From Oscillospiraceae bacterium (lineage in GTDB: Bacteria; Bacillota; Clostridia; UMGS1810), in contig SVJZ01000011.1 in the NCBI GenBank assembly GCA_015068705.1, forward strand, positions 1 to 60,649: 60,649 nucleotides of DNA. Direction: 5' to 3'. Below, piece by piece: positions 31,447 through 41,425 of the stretch. Positions within the stretch are counted from its first letter, which is position 1, and every line of letters starts with the position of its first letter. The notes below the pieces were generated by a model that did no database searches, was not told where the DNA came from, and saw only the letters and a program-made list of their open reading frames with translations. The position numbers and the translations under genes are program-made.

Positions 31447-33045
31447 TTATTTGCACATATTTCCATATTTATCCACAGATTTTACAGTATATTTCGCTTT
31501 GACATCCACTTCACGTTCCAGATAGGTTGCCGCAGTAGAACCAATCTGTTTGCCGTCCTTAAACACACGATAATAAGCATGTTCTTCATCCGAAACGGCA
31601 TCCCACTTGATGCGCTTGCCCTTCGCCGATACATTCTTCACCGCAGAAGGTGTGCGGTCGGTGTAGTCTGTGGTAAGCAACACCAGCGAATGCGGTTCCA
31701 TGGTGAGTTCATATGTTCCCTCTGCCGCAGGGTCTACCATGGTATATCCCTGTAAGTCATTGTATTCGTTATAAGGCACATCGCCGCACACATATTGATA
31801 TGCACGCATGGGTTTGTCAATGGAAAATGCCGTATTCAGTGCAACCTTTTCTGCCGTGGGTTTGAGGTTGATCAGGCAGAGCGTAGTGCTCTGGTCGGGA
31901 TTGGTAATACCACCGCAAATCACACTTTCGTCATCACAGTTAAATTGAAGCACACGGGAATTGCTCTTGAAGTATTTTGCCATCAACCCAACACTGTACA
32001 GAGTCGGGCGTGCAGAATAGTCCCCATCCTCGCCCCAACGGAACATACCATGCTTGTTGTAACGGATGTCGGTACCATGACCGGAAAATCTGCCCACATC
32101 ATAGCGGATTTGCGCCTCACGGGAACTTCCCCACCAGTTGAGGAACGGGTCGGGATAATCGCAGAAAGTCCAGTAAACGGTGCCAAGCGAGCCTGCATTC
32201 ATGGCAGCAAGTTGCTCTACACAAGCCATCAGCGCATATTCTTCCTCTTCCTTCTCATTGCCGTATCCGGCTGGAACATCACTGCACATATACTCGGAGG
32301 TGAAAAATTCGCTGTTGTGCAACCCAAACTCGCCAAGGAAAAACCGTTTTTCCCGTTTCTTGGCGACCTGTACCAAATCCTTGTAAATATTATAAAGGTA
32401 TGTATAAAAACTCGGATCGTCAAATGCCATGTCATTTGTTTCATACAGATGAGTGCAATAAAGTGCCGTATACTGGTCCATGTTTTTGGTAGCCCAGTCT
32501 ATCTGATGGAAATTCTGCACACGCGAACAATCAGTGGCAACCAAACCAATATCCAGGTCATGTTTGCGAAAATCTCTCCAGAGCATATGGTGATACTCTT
32601 TGAATTTCTCCAGGTCATTGCACATCATGGCATATTCATTTCCCACCGAAAGTTCGTTGGTAACACAAAAATACCGCAGCAAGCGCAAATTCTTTTCTTT
32701 GATGAGATACTCAAAGTTCTTCACCGTCTTTTGCACATGCTCTTCCATCTCCTCGTGGGTTTCATGCAACGGCATACGTCCCGGAACGGCATAGATGGTG
32801 GTGTCTGCCTTTGCAAAGGTCTTGTTGTAGTAATTTGCAAATTCATCCATTGCCTCTTTGGTCCAGTTTGCATATCCGCCAAAAATACGAGTAAAACACG
32901 GACTGATTTCATAAAACGATTTGAGCACACGCTCATTCAAAAACTCATCTGTCATCAAACCCGTCATGGTTGCCTCGCTGTTGTGGAATCCCATTCCACC
33001 AAACAACCATCTGAATTGTTCTTTCCGAAATTCTACTTTTGCCAT
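31447..33045 (-). CDS. Intracellular clan GH-A type glycoside hydrolase
   Basis: 532 aa, no signal peptide, so it should act on sugars already imported. A (beta/alpha)8-barrel is suggested by the pair E131 (VTNELS, acid/base) and E239 (FLGEFG, nucleophile), 108 residues apart, as in clan GH-A (GH5/GH39-like) retaining enzymes. After about residue 350 come a beta-sandwich region and a C-terminal fibronectin-III-like module (SAVKNVSAKGKRIKWDAVSDEEHAYYRVF). The exact family and substrate are not clear to me. First gene of the four-gene cluster. AAAAAGGAGTG precedes the start. A weak minus-strand promoter (TATAAT near 33110) may serve it. Confidence 0.75.
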   Translation of the reverse strand: MAKVEFRKEQFRWLFGGMGFHNSEATMTGLMTDEFLNERVLKSFYEISPCFTRIFGGYANWTKEAMDEFANYYNKTFAKADTTIYAVPGRMPLHETHEEMEEHVQKTVKNFEYLIKEKNLRLLRYFCVTNELSVGNEYAMMCNDLEKFKEYHHMLWRDFRKHDLDIGLVATDCSRVQNFHQIDWATKNMDQYTALYCTHLYETNDMAFDDPSFYTYLYNIYKDLVQVAKKREKRFFLGEFGLHNSEFFTSEYMCSDVPAGYGNEKEEEEYALMACVEQLAAMNAGSLGTVYWTFCDYPDPFLNWWGSSREAQIRYDVGRFSGHGTDIRYNKHGMFRWGEDGDYSARPTLYSVGLMAKYFKSNSRVLQFNCDDESVICGGITNPDQSTTLCLINLKPTAEKVALNTAFSIDKPMRAYQYVCGDVPYNEYNDLQGYTMVDPAAEGTYELTMEPHSLVLLTTDYTDRTPSAVKNVSAKGKRIKWDAVSDEEHAYYRVFKDGKQIGSTAATYLEREVDVKAKYTVKSVDKYGNMCK

Positions 33046-33200
33046 GGTATCACTCCTTTTTCAATCATGCATATATATCACAATATCAAATCATCTCAAA
33101 AAAAGAAAGCAATTATATCGTGGTTTTATAACAGTATCTTGACTTTTTTCGTAAAAAATCCATATTTCGACATTTCTTGTGCCACAATGTGATTTTTTTC

Positions 33201-33229
33201 TTGAACAAGCCACTCAAACATGGTATAAT
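33201..33229 (+). promoter_or_regulatory. Promoter for recJ-relA-MBL-hemZ
   Basis: TTGAAC (33201-33206), 17 bases, TATAAT (33224-33229) with a TGG extension, about 39 bases before the recJ start. Confidence 0.82.
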
Positions 33230-33267
33230 ATTAGAATATTATATTTTTCGAGAGGAGGATGAACCCG

Positions 33268-35247
33268 TTGAAACAAACCAAGTGGATTTTTCCGCAGCAT
33301 AATCCGGAACAAATCAGCACATGTGCAGCGCAAACCGGTTTGAGTGAAACTGCGGTACGCATCCTCTTTAACCGTGGCATTGATACGCCCGAGGCAATCA
33401 CCCGGTTTCTCTCATACGAAAATTTTAACGACCCCATGCAACTGCCCGGCATGAAACAAGCGGTTGAACAAATCAACCTCGCAATCAATGCCGGTGAAAA
33501 AATTGCTGTTTATGGTGATTATGACGTGGATGGTATCACCTCTACCTATGTTGTATGCCACTATCTCCGTTCTGTCGGTGCACAGGTAACCTACTACATA
33601 CCCGACCGTGCCGAAGAAGGCTATGGATTAAATTGCAACGCACTGGACACACTCAAATCACAGGGTATTGGCATGGTAATTACTGTCGATGTGGGTATTA
33701 CCGCAGTGGAAGAAGCCGCCCATGCAAAACAAATTGGTTTAACACTGGTCATCACCGACCACCACAGTTTAAAAGAGGAATTACCCGATGCCCCTGCGGT
33801 GGTCAATCCCAAAATCCCGAGCGACCAATGTGCCTTCCGCGAGTTGGCAGGAGTTGGCGTGGCATTCAAGTTGGTATGTGCGCTTTCGGGCAATTCACCC
33901 GAGATATTTTGGCGTTATTGCGATATCACCGCCATCGGAACCATTGCAGACATGGTCCCCCTGATAGATGAAAACCGTTATATTGTTTGCCGGGGACTTG
34001 AAAAACTGCGCGATACACAAAATATCGGAATCCGTACTCTGCTGGAAGTGGCAGGGCTTGCCAATCGGGAAATCACTGCCTCCACCATAGGGTTTGGTCT
34101 CTCCCCCAGATTAAATGCCGCAGGTCGCCTTGGGAATGCCCGCGATTCTGTTGAGCTTTTGTTTACCGACAACCCGGAGCAGGCACACACTCTTGCAGTG
34201 GAACTGGATAAAGAAAACCGCACACGCCAATCCCAGGAACATGCCATTTTGAAAGAGGCACAGGCGATGATTGTGGCACAAGGATTGCAACACGACGGCG
34301 TAATTGTTGTAGCAGGACACGGTTGGCACCATGGCGTCATTGGTATTGTGTCCTCTCGCATCACCGAAGCATACTATAAACCGTCCATTGTAATTTCTGT
34401 GGATGAATCCGGAAACGGAAAAGGTTCGGGACGCAGTGTGCAGGGTTTTAATCTGTTTGCTGCACTCAATGTGTGCAGCAAACATTTAACCAAGTTTGGC
34501 GGTCATGAAATGGCGGCAGGGTTATCATTACACCAAGACGATATTGATGCCTTCCGCATAGCAATCAACCACCACGCCGCGCCGCTTCTCACAGAAGAAA
34601 TCCTCACACCAAAACTTTACCCGGATGATACCATTGCCATACAAGATGTAAACCTAAAAACCATCGATTCGCTTAAGTTTATCGAGCCTTGCGGCGTAGG
34701 AAACCGTTCTCCCCTGTTCTGCATCCGAAACGCCAAAATCCGCACCATACGCAATGTCACAAACGGCAAACATGTGTTTCTCACCGTAGAGCAAAACGGC
34801 TATACTGCCGAATTGCCTGCCTTTGGAATGATGGATGCATTTTCCCTCTTTTCGGTTGGTGACATGGTCGATGTCGTCGGGGCTTTAAGCACCAACACAT
34901 ATGGCGGTGTCACACGCCCTCAGTTTATCATACGGGATTTTAAACCCGCCGAATCCCTGCGTCTTACCCGTGACCAGGTTGGGTGTGCCTATCGTTTTTT
35001 CCGTGTAAACGGCTCGGGGAGCTATACTCTCTCCTCGTTAAAACAGCACCTCATATCTTCCGGACTTTCATGTGCACCCTTTCACATACAATTATGTATG
35101 GATGTCATGAAAGAACTCGGGTTTATTGATTACAAAAAAAGCAGCGAACTTTTTGCCGTCACCATACAACACGGTTTTGGCGACAAAACCTCTTTGGAAC
35201 AATCCAAAACCTTTATGCGGTTTAACCGGGAAAGGAAACCACAATGA
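33268..35247 (+). CDS. recJ: Single-stranded-DNA-specific exonuclease RecJ
   Basis: 5'-3' ssDNA exonuclease in recombination and mismatch/base-excision repair. DHH family motifs: VYGDYDVDGITSTYV (motif I), VDVG, TDHHSLKEE (motif III, D164-H165-H166), GTIADMVPL and the DHHA1 block KGSGRSVQGFNLFAAL then GGHEMAAGL. I prefer the TTG at 33268 (659 aa) because AGAGGAGG lies 9 bases upstream; the ATG at 33259 touches that site with no spacing. First gene of a four-gene plus-strand operon; its stop overlaps relA (ATGA). An apt gene, often found next to recJ in clostridia, is missing here. Confidence 0.95.
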   Translation: MKQTKWIFPQHNPEQISTCAAQTGLSETAVRILFNRGIDTPEAITRFLSYENFNDPMQLPGMKQAVEQINLAINAGEKIAVYGDYDVDGITSTYVVCHYLRSVGAQVTYYIPDRAEEGYGLNCNALDTLKSQGIGMVITVDVGITAVEEAAHAKQIGLTLVITDHHSLKEELPDAPAVVNPKIPSDQCAFRELAGVGVAFKLVCALSGNSPEIFWRYCDITAIGTIADMVPLIDENRYIVCRGLEKLRDTQNIGIRTLLEVAGLANREITASTIGFGLSPRLNAAGRLGNARDSVELLFTDNPEQAHTLAVELDKENRTRQSQEHAILKEAQAMIVAQGLQHDGVIVVAGHGWHHGVIGIVSSRITEAYYKPSIVISVDESGNGKGSGRSVQGFNLFAALNVCSKHLTKFGGHEMAAGLSLHQDDIDAFRIAINHHAAPLLTEEILTPKLYPDDTIAIQDVNLKTIDSLKFIEPCGVGNRSPLFCIRNAKIRTIRNVTNGKHVFLTVEQNGYTAELPAFGMMDAFSLFSVGDMVDVVGALSTNTYGGVTRPQFIIRDFKPAESLRLTRDQVGCAYRFFRVNGSGSYTLSSLKQHLISSGLSCAPFHIQLCMDVMKELGFIDYKKSSELFAVTIQHGFGDKTSLEQSKTFMRFNRERKPQ

Positions 35248-37445
35248 ACGATACCTGTCAGACTCTTTACGAGGAATTAATCAAAAAAATAAAACAATAT
35301 AATCCCAACTGTGATTTCGATTTAATCGAACGCGCATACTTGCTTGCGGCAAATGCTCACAAAGAGCAAAAACGCGTATCGGGCAGACCATATCTGGCAC
35401 ATCCCCTTTCGGTTGCACAAACAGTTGCCGAAATGGAACTGGATGTTGCCTCCATTTGTGCTGCATTGTTGCATGATGTGGTAGAAGATACCGAGTGCAC
35501 CATCGAAGACATCCGCGAACAATTTGGTGAAGAAATCGCCATTTTGGTTGATGGTGTTACCAAGCTTGACAAAATCCAGTTTTCCTCCAAAGAGGAACGG
35601 GATATGGAAAACCTGCGTAAGATGTTTTTGGCAATGGCAAAAGACATCCGTGTTATCATCATCAAATTTGCCGACCGCCTGCACAACATGGCAACCCTGA
35701 TCAGCATGCCGGAGGAAAAGCAACGGGAAAAAGCGCGCGAAACGTTAAGCATCTTTGCACCATTGGCGCACCGCCTTGGCATGTATAAAATCAAATGGGA
35801 ATTGGAAGACACCTCCCTCAAATACATCGATCCTATTGCCTTTTATGAAATTGTGGAGGGCATCAAGCAAAAACGTCAGGAACGTGAGGATTATATCATT
35901 CACATCAAAGCTGCACTCAAGGACAAGCTTGATGTGTTGGGAATCGACTGCACCATTGATGGTCGTCCCAAGCATTTTTATAGCATCTATCGCAAAATGT
36001 TCACCCAGAATAAAACTCTCGACCAGATTTATGATTTGTTTGCCGTGCGCATCATCACCAACACGGTAAGTGATTGCTATGCAGCGCTCGGTGCTGCACA
36101 CGAGCTTTATAAACCCATGCCCGGACGGTTTAAGGATTATATCGCCATGCCCAAACCCAATATGTATCAATCCCTGCACACCACCGTCATCGGTCCAGGC
36201 GGACGACCTTTTGAAATCCAGATTCGTACCAAGGAAATGCATGCGGTTGCCGAAAATGGTATCGCAGCGCACTGGAAATATAAAGAGGGCAATGTCGCCA
36301 CCGACCAGAACATGGAGCAAAAACTCTCGTGGGTGCGTCAGCTTTTGGAGCTTCAGCGCGATGCAAAAGACGAAGAGGAATTTCTCTCTGCGCTGCGTAT
36401 TGACCTGTTTACCGACCAGGTATTTGTGTTCACTCCCAAGGGTGACGTACAAAGTTTCCCTGCAGGCGCTACCCCTATTGACTTTGCCTTCTCCATCCAT
36501 AGCGCAATCGGTTGTAAGATGCAGGGTGCCCGGGTCAATGGAAAAATTGTTCCGCTTGACTATCAGATGCAAAACGGTGATATTGTAGAAATCATCACCT
36601 CTTCTTCCATTCATGGTCCAAGTCCGGATTGGCTCAAAATTGTAAAAACCGGTCAGGCGCGAAATAAAATCAACCAGTGGTTTAAAAAGGAAAATCGTGA
36701 GCAGAATATCGAAAAAGGCAAAGATATGCTTGAAAAGGAAATCAAGCGTCAGGGCATGAATGGTTTGGGTCTGCTCAAAAATGAATATCTTGAGCCACTG
36801 TGCCGCAGATATGGGTTCAAAAGTATTGATGACCTGTATTCCGGACTCGGTTTTGGCGGAATCCCCTTAAGCAAAGTAATTTCCCGCCTCAAGGATGAAT
36901 ACAAGAAAAGCCACCAGGAAGAACCCGATCCGGCAAGTATCATTGCATCGGTTTCGCAAGCAGCCCAATCAAAGCCTTCTTCCTCATCCTCGGGTAGCGA
37001 CGGTGTTACCATTGCAGGCGTAGATAACTGTCTTATCCGTTTTTCCAAATGCTGCAATCCCGTTCCGGGCGACCGTATTATCGGCTATATTACACGCGGC
37101 AGAGGAGTATCCATCCATCGTCAGGACTGTAGTAATATTGCCTCGGCATATAGTAATGAAGAGGAAAAAGTGCGCCTGATTGAAGTGGCATGGGAGGATA
37201 ATAAAAACACATCCTATCTATCCACCCTCAAAGTGGTATCCCACGACCGAAGCGGCATTTTGGTGGAGTTCACCAATGCCATTGCCGATTCTAAAGTGCC
37301 GTTAAAAGGGCTTAATGCCCGCACCACCAAGGATGACCTTGCCATTATTGAACTTACACTTGAAATTACGGGTACCGAACAGCTCGATCGCATCATCAAA
37401 AAACTGCGTGCAATCAGCGGCGTAATTGATGTTACCCGTAGCTGA
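35244..37445 (+). CDS. relA: Bifunctional (p)ppGpp synthetase/hydrolase (Rel)
   Basis: Makes and degrades the stringent-response alarmone. 733 aa with domains in the usual order: HD hydrolase (H77-D78 in LLHDVVED, with the upstream RVSGRPYLAHPL), synthetase with GRPKHFYSIYRKM and DLFAVRI and PKPNMYQSLHTTV, TGS (FTPKGDVQSFPAGATPIDFAF), a helical/zinc-finger region, and C-terminal ACT (TLKVVSHDRSGILVEFTNAI). Both catalytic halves look intact. It starts at the ATGA overlap with recJ. Expected to sense uncharged tRNA on the ribosome. Confidence 0.97.
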   Translation: MNDTCQTLYEELIKKIKQYNPNCDFDLIERAYLLAANAHKEQKRVSGRPYLAHPLSVAQTVAEMELDVASICAALLHDVVEDTECTIEDIREQFGEEIAILVDGVTKLDKIQFSSKEERDMENLRKMFLAMAKDIRVIIIKFADRLHNMATLISMPEEKQREKARETLSIFAPLAHRLGMYKIKWELEDTSLKYIDPIAFYEIVEGIKQKRQEREDYIIHIKAALKDKLDVLGIDCTIDGRPKHFYSIYRKMFTQNKTLDQIYDLFAVRIITNTVSDCYAALGAAHELYKPMPGRFKDYIAMPKPNMYQSLHTTVIGPGGRPFEIQIRTKEMHAVAENGIAAHWKYKEGNVATDQNMEQKLSWVRQLLELQRDAKDEEEFLSALRIDLFTDQVFVFTPKGDVQSFPAGATPIDFAFSIHSAIGCKMQGARVNGKIVPLDYQMQNGDIVEIITSSSIHGPSPDWLKIVKTGQARNKINQWFKKENREQNIEKGKDMLEKEIKRQGMNGLGLLKNEYLEPLCRRYGFKSIDDLYSGLGFGGIPLSKVISRLKDEYKKSHQEEPDPASIIASVSQAAQSKPSSSSSGSDGVTIAGVDNCLIRFSKCCNPVPGDRIIGYITRGRGVSIHRQDCSNIASAYSNEEEKVRLIEVAWEDNKNTSYLSTLKVVSHDRSGILVEFTNAIADSKVPLKGLNARTTKDDLAIIELTLEITGTEQLDRIIKKLRAISGVIDVTRS

Positions 37446-37470
37446 CAGTAACCAAAAAGGAGACCTTTCC

Positions 37471-38091
37471 ATGATGTTAAAACAACTTTCCCTCGGTGCA
37501 TTGGATACCAACTGCTATTTCCTTGCAGATGAACAAACGCACACTGTCGCAGTGATTGACCCTGCCGCAGATGCTCCTAAAATCCTTGCGACCTTACAGG
37601 AAAATGGCTGGACTGCCAAATATATTATCATCACCCACGCACATATCGATCACATTGCCGCACTGGATGATGTGGCAAAAGCCACCGGTGCAAAGGTTGT
37701 TCTCCACAACGCAGACCGCAATATACTCAATAACGACGCACTTTGTCTTGCGCTTTACTTCGGTCTCCCTGCACCAAAGGTTCCTGCCGATATTCTGGTA
37801 AATGACGGCGATACACTTTCTATCGGCAATCTTACCCTGACCTTCATACACACACCCGGTCACAACCCTGGCAGTATGTGCATTTTGGTTGATGACACTC
37901 TCATCGCAGGTGACACGCTCTTTTATGAATCCGTTGGCAGAGTGGACCACTACGGCGGTGATTACCAAACCATTTTACGTTCTTTAAACCGTTTGATGGA
38001 ACTTGATGATGCGGTCAAGGTCTATCCCGGTCACGGACCGGCTACCACCATCGGGCATGAGCGTATGCACAACCCCTATATCCGGTCATGA
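37471..38091 (+). CDS. MBL-fold metallo-hydrolase (glyoxalase II-like)
   Basis: 206-aa metallo-beta-lactamase-fold hydrolase with the metal motif THAHIDHIAA, HTPGHNPGSM, AGDTLFYESVGR and the closing YPGHGPATTIGHE. The pattern fits clostridial hydrolases beside relA, often named glyoxalase II-like or thioesterase. Substrate unknown. AAAAAGGAGACC lies 6-9 bases before a double ATG; an ATG 15 codons upstream lies within relA. Its stop overlaps hemZ (ATGA). Confidence 0.9.
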   Translation: MMLKQLSLGALDTNCYFLADEQTHTVAVIDPAADAPKILATLQENGWTAKYIIITHAHIDHIAALDDVAKATGAKVVLHNADRNILNNDALCLALYFGLPAPKVPADILVNDGDTLSIGNLTLTFIHTPGHNPGSMCILVDDTLIAGDTLFYESVGRVDHYGGDYQTILRSLNRLMELDDAVKVYPGHGPATTIGHERMHNPYIRS

Positions 38092-39545
38092 AACTGATTT
38101 TACAAGGGCATAGCGAACGATATACCGTCTACGAAAGCATCCAGTCATATCTGCCTCGCATCAAAGCAGAGATTTCAGATGCCATCCCCGAGGCGCAAGA
38201 CTATGTGCTTAGTCGGTTGCGTCGGGAAGGAGAAAATTATATCTATGACACGGTAATTTGCTATAATGGCGTCAAACGGGAATATTCTCTCTCTCGCCCC
38301 GATTATTGCAAGCATTATTTCAAGCAGTCCTTTGAGCATATCGCTCCGGAAGTTTTCGGGATTTCCCTGCCCTGGGGTGCGCTCACCGGTATCCGTCCTG
38401 CCAAAATCGCACGCAACTACATGGCAGAGGGTAATGACGATGCACAAACTCATCAGCATTTGGTTTCCTATTACCACACCTCGCCCCAAAAAGCAGAGCT
38501 TGCCATTGAAGTAGCAAAGGCAGAGGGACGTATCATTTCAAATATGAAAAAAGATGCCGTCAGCCTTTATATTGGCATCCCCTTCTGCCCAACCCGTTGT
38601 CTTTACTGCTCGTTTACCTCACAATCGGTTGCCTTTTCCAACAAATTGGTAGAACCCTACCTGGAAGCATTACATAAAGAAATCGAGCACACCTCACAGC
38701 TACTCAAACAATTTGGTCTTTCGGTGGAAACAGTATATATGGGCGGCGGAACGCCTACTGCACTCACCGCATCCCAGATGGACCAACTTCTTTGCAAATT
38801 GTACGAACACTTTGATTTGTCTGGCATCCGCGAATTTACCATCGAGGCAGGAAGACCCGATACCATAGACCCGGAAAAACTTCGGGTAATCCGAAATCAC
38901 GGGGTAAAGCGCATCAGTATCAATCCACAAACCATGAATGAAAATACACTCCGGCTTATTGGACGCAGGCATACGCCACAACAAGTGCTCGACTGCTTTG
39001 CCCTTGCACGGGAAGAAGGATTTTCCCACATCAATATGGATTTGATTGCTGGTCTGCCCTCTGAATCACCGGAGGATTTTTCTCGCACTCTGGATGCCAT
39101 CATCCCTCTCCAACCCGAAAGCATCACCATTCACACCATGTGCATCAAACGTTCCTCCTATCTTGCCGAGCAATATGACATGTTTAGCATTTCAAGTGCA
39201 AATGCGGTAGAGGCCATGCTCACCGAAGGGCGAACACGATTAAAAGAAGCCGGAATGTCACCCTATTATATGTATCGGCAAAAAAATATGTTGGGCAATC
39301 TGGAAAATGTAGGCTACTGCATTCCGGAACATGAATGCCTGTACAATGTATATATCATGGAAGAAGTACAAAGCATTGTAGCACTTGGTGCCGGGGGTTC
39401 TACAAAAACTGTTGCAAATGACCTGATAGAGCGCAGTTTCAATGTCAAAGAAGTTTCAGAATATATCAAGCGCATTGACGAAATGTGCCAGCGAAAAGAA
39501 AATATTCTTTCCAAATGGATAGAAACGCAAAAAAGCATCCGTTAA
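38088..39545 (+). CDS. hemZ: HemZ-like oxygen-independent coproporphyrinogen dehydrogenase (radical SAM)
   Basis: 485 aa. The radical SAM cluster is C167-C171-C174 (PFCPTRCLYCSFTSQ), with YMGGGTPTAL, an EAGRPDTI segment and INPQTMNENTLRLIGRRH as in HemN/HemZ proteins. The N-terminal 150 residues include WGALTGIRPAKIARN, a clostridial HemZ hallmark absent from HemN and HemW. Named for heme synthesis, but in organisms with few heme genes it may act otherwise; no other heme gene is in the window. The last gene of the recJ operon; its stop codon lies in a terminator loop shared with prmC. Confidence 0.87.
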   Translation: MKLILQGHSERYTVYESIQSYLPRIKAEISDAIPEAQDYVLSRLRREGENYIYDTVICYNGVKREYSLSRPDYCKHYFKQSFEHIAPEVFGISLPWGALTGIRPAKIARNYMAEGNDDAQTHQHLVSYYHTSPQKAELAIEVAKAEGRIISNMKKDAVSLYIGIPFCPTRCLYCSFTSQSVAFSNKLVEPYLEALHKEIEHTSQLLKQFGLSVETVYMGGGTPTALTASQMDQLLCKLYEHFDLSGIREFTIEAGRPDTIDPEKLRVIRNHGVKRISINPQTMNENTLRLIGRRHTPQQVLDCFALAREEGFSHINMDLIAGLPSESPEDFSRTLDAIIPLQPESITIHTMCIKRSSYLAEQYDMFSISSANAVEAMLTEGRTRLKEAGMSPYYMYRQKNMLGNLENVGYCIPEHECLYNVYIMEEVQSIVALGAGGSTKTVANDLIERSFNVKEVSEYIKRIDEMCQRKENILSKWIETQKSIR

Positions 39546-39559
39546 TCGGATGCTTTTTT
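39529..39559. terminator. Bidirectional terminator shared by hemZ and prmC
   Basis: AAAAAGCATCCG (39530-39541) and CGGATGCTTTTTT (39547-39559) with loop TTAAT. Both the hemZ stop (39543-39545) and the prmC stop (39544-39542, minus) fall in or at the loop. Confidence 0.9.
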
Positions 39560-40393
39560 AATTCCGTAGACCACACGTTCAATTCCGGCATAGTCTTTTC
39601 GTATTTCTATATCGCAAAAAGATTCACGCATCATCTCGGCAACTGAATCCGCCTGCCCTATCCCAACTTCAAACGCAAGTGAGCCTCCATCAGACAATAA
39701 AAGCGGGCACTCTTTTGCCAGCACACGGTAAAAATCCAATCCGTCCTCACCGCCGTCCAAGGCAAGGTGCGGCTCAAACATTGCAACATCCTTGTCAAGC
39801 GACGCAATTACATCATGCTCAATATACGGAGGATTGGAAACAATCAAGTCATACGTTTGGTCATGGGTGGCAAGTTCTGTCAACACATCCATCCGGAACA
39901 CTGTCACTTCGGCACTGTTCTTTTTTGCATTTTTCGCGCAAATTTCCAATGCTCCATCCGAAATATCTGCGGCAAACACCCTGGAGTGTGGCGCATAATG
40001 AGCAATGCTCACCGCAAGCGCACCCGAACCGGTGCACAAATCCAGCACTCGAGGAGCTTTTCTTCCTTGGCAAAACTCCAATGCATACTCTGCTAAATGC
40101 TCGGTGTCGGGTCTTGGAACCAACACACGTTCATCCACATAAAAATCAATGGACATAAATTCTTTGTGGCGAACAAGCTGTGCCACTGGCTCACCTGTTC
40201 CCCTGCGATTTATCAAATCCCGAAAGAGTTGTGCTGCTTTATCATCCATCAGCTCGTCCCGATGCACCGTAAGATAGAGCATATCACAATCCAACACATG
40301 GCAGATCAACGCGCGTGCATCCAAAAAGGCGGTGTCATCCCCCGCCTCACGCAGATACGACACCGCCTCCACCAGGCAATCTCCGATTACCAT
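39542..40393 (-). CDS. prmC: Peptide chain release factor N5-glutamine methyltransferase
   Basis: Methylates the GGQ glutamine of release factors. 283 aa: N-terminal helical domain, then a SAM-binding fold with VLDLCTGSGALAVSIA (motif I) and the catalytic NPPY in LIVSNPPYIEHD, followed by EPHLALDGGEDGLDFYR. It starts inside the end of yqhQ (seven-base overlap). prfA, whose product it modifies and which commonly follows prmC, is not here; hemZ converges instead. Confidence 0.95.
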   Translation of the reverse strand: MVIGDCLVEAVSYLREAGDDTAFLDARALICHVLDCDMLYLTVHRDELMDDKAAQLFRDLINRRGTGEPVAQLVRHKEFMSIDFYVDERVLVPRPDTEHLAEYALEFCQGRKAPRVLDLCTGSGALAVSIAHYAPHSRVFAADISDGALEICAKNAKKNSAEVTVFRMDVLTELATHDQTYDLIVSNPPYIEHDVIASLDKDVAMFEPHLALDGGEDGLDFYRVLAKECPLLLSDGGSLAFEVGIGQADSVAEMMRESFCDIEIRKDYAGIERVVYGIKKASD

Positions 40394-41352
40394 CTGTCTT
40401 CACCATCCACTGTGGGCAATACGCTTTTCATTGCCACAATTGCAACCTCAAGCTGACTGTCATCCGGCTCGCGGGTGGTTAGATTCTGCAACCACAGACC
40501 AGGTTTGGTAAGCCACGCCACCACTTTATTCTCACTGCGACCTGCAAATTTGATGATCTCATAGGAAACACCTGCTACAATCGGCAAAAGCAACAAACGA
40601 TACAAGATTCTCTCCCACACCGACTCCCAACGAAGCAAAGAAAAGAACACAATACTGATTACCATGACAATCAGCAAAAAGCTGGTACCGCATCGGGGAT
40701 GCAATCGGGTGTATTTGCGCGCATTTTCGGGTGTCAGTTCCTCCGCGTGCTCATAACACGCAATGGTTTTGTGCTCTGCACCATGATACTGAAATACACG
40801 TTGAATGTCTTCCATTTTAGAAACCAATGCAATGTACACCAGAAAAATCGTAATACGCACCAATCCTTCAACCAGATTGAGCACGATGCGATTTTCCACA
40901 AACGATTTCACAAAGCCGACCAGCACCGTAGGCAGGAGCATAAACAATCCCACGCCCATTACCAGAGCAATTGCTACCGAAAAATAAATGGCAATGTCTT
41001 TGATTTTGTCACCAAACTTGCGGTCCAGCCAGGCTTCAAATTTAGACGGCTCATATACTTCTCCGTCCTCCAAATCATACTGGTCTGCTGAAAACATCAG
41101 TGCTTTCACGCCAATAAACAAGGATTCAAAAAAAGAAAGGAATCCACGCAAAATGGGTATTTTGTGCAGTCCATACTTCACAAGCAGCGAAGAAACCGGT
41201 TTTTTATCTACCACAATCTCTCCGTTTGACTTTCTTACCGCAGTGGCGATTTCGCGGGGTCCTCTCATCATAACGCCTTCCATCACTGCCTGACCACCAA
41301 TACTGGTACGATACAGACCACAAGTGCGTATTTCATTATTTTTTTTCTTCAT
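40387..41352 (-). CDS. yqhQ: DUF1385 membrane protein (YqhQ family)
   Basis: Conserved integral membrane protein of unknown biochemical role, 321 aa. The N-terminal SIGGQAVMEGVMMRGPREIATAVR is the family signature. Hydrophobic segments follow (IAIYFSVAIALVMGVGLFML, IVLNLVEGLVRITIFLVYIAL, FLLIVMVISIVFFSLL), with YHGAEHKTIACYEH and RLHPRCGTSFLLIVM between them. The start follows GAAGGAGGTTGCC; a TTG five codons upstream is unlikely. It is paired with prmC as in many clostridia. Confidence 0.93.
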   Translation of the reverse strand: MKKKNNEIRTCGLYRTSIGGQAVMEGVMMRGPREIATAVRKSNGEIVVDKKPVSSLLVKYGLHKIPILRGFLSFFESLFIGVKALMFSADQYDLEDGEVYEPSKFEAWLDRKFGDKIKDIAIYFSVAIALVMGVGLFMLLPTVLVGFVKSFVENRIVLNLVEGLVRITIFLVYIALVSKMEDIQRVFQYHGAEHKTIACYEHAEELTPENARKYTRLHPRCGTSFLLIVMVISIVFFSLLRWESVWERILYRLLLLPIVAGVSYEIIKFAGRSENKVVAWLTKPGLWLQNLTTREPDDSQLEVAIVAMKSVLPTVDGEDRW

Positions 41353-41425
41353 GGCAACCTCCTTCAACCCGTTTTTTTATCTATCCTAAAACGGAATTTT
41401 AACCAAAGTATATCTATTATAATAT

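Noticed and set aside
31795-33192. Plus-strand open frame of 465 codons opposite the GH-A glycosidase
   Set aside because: Antisense to a gene with clear catalytic motifs; composition typical of a shadow frame; no promoter or Shine-Dalgarno.
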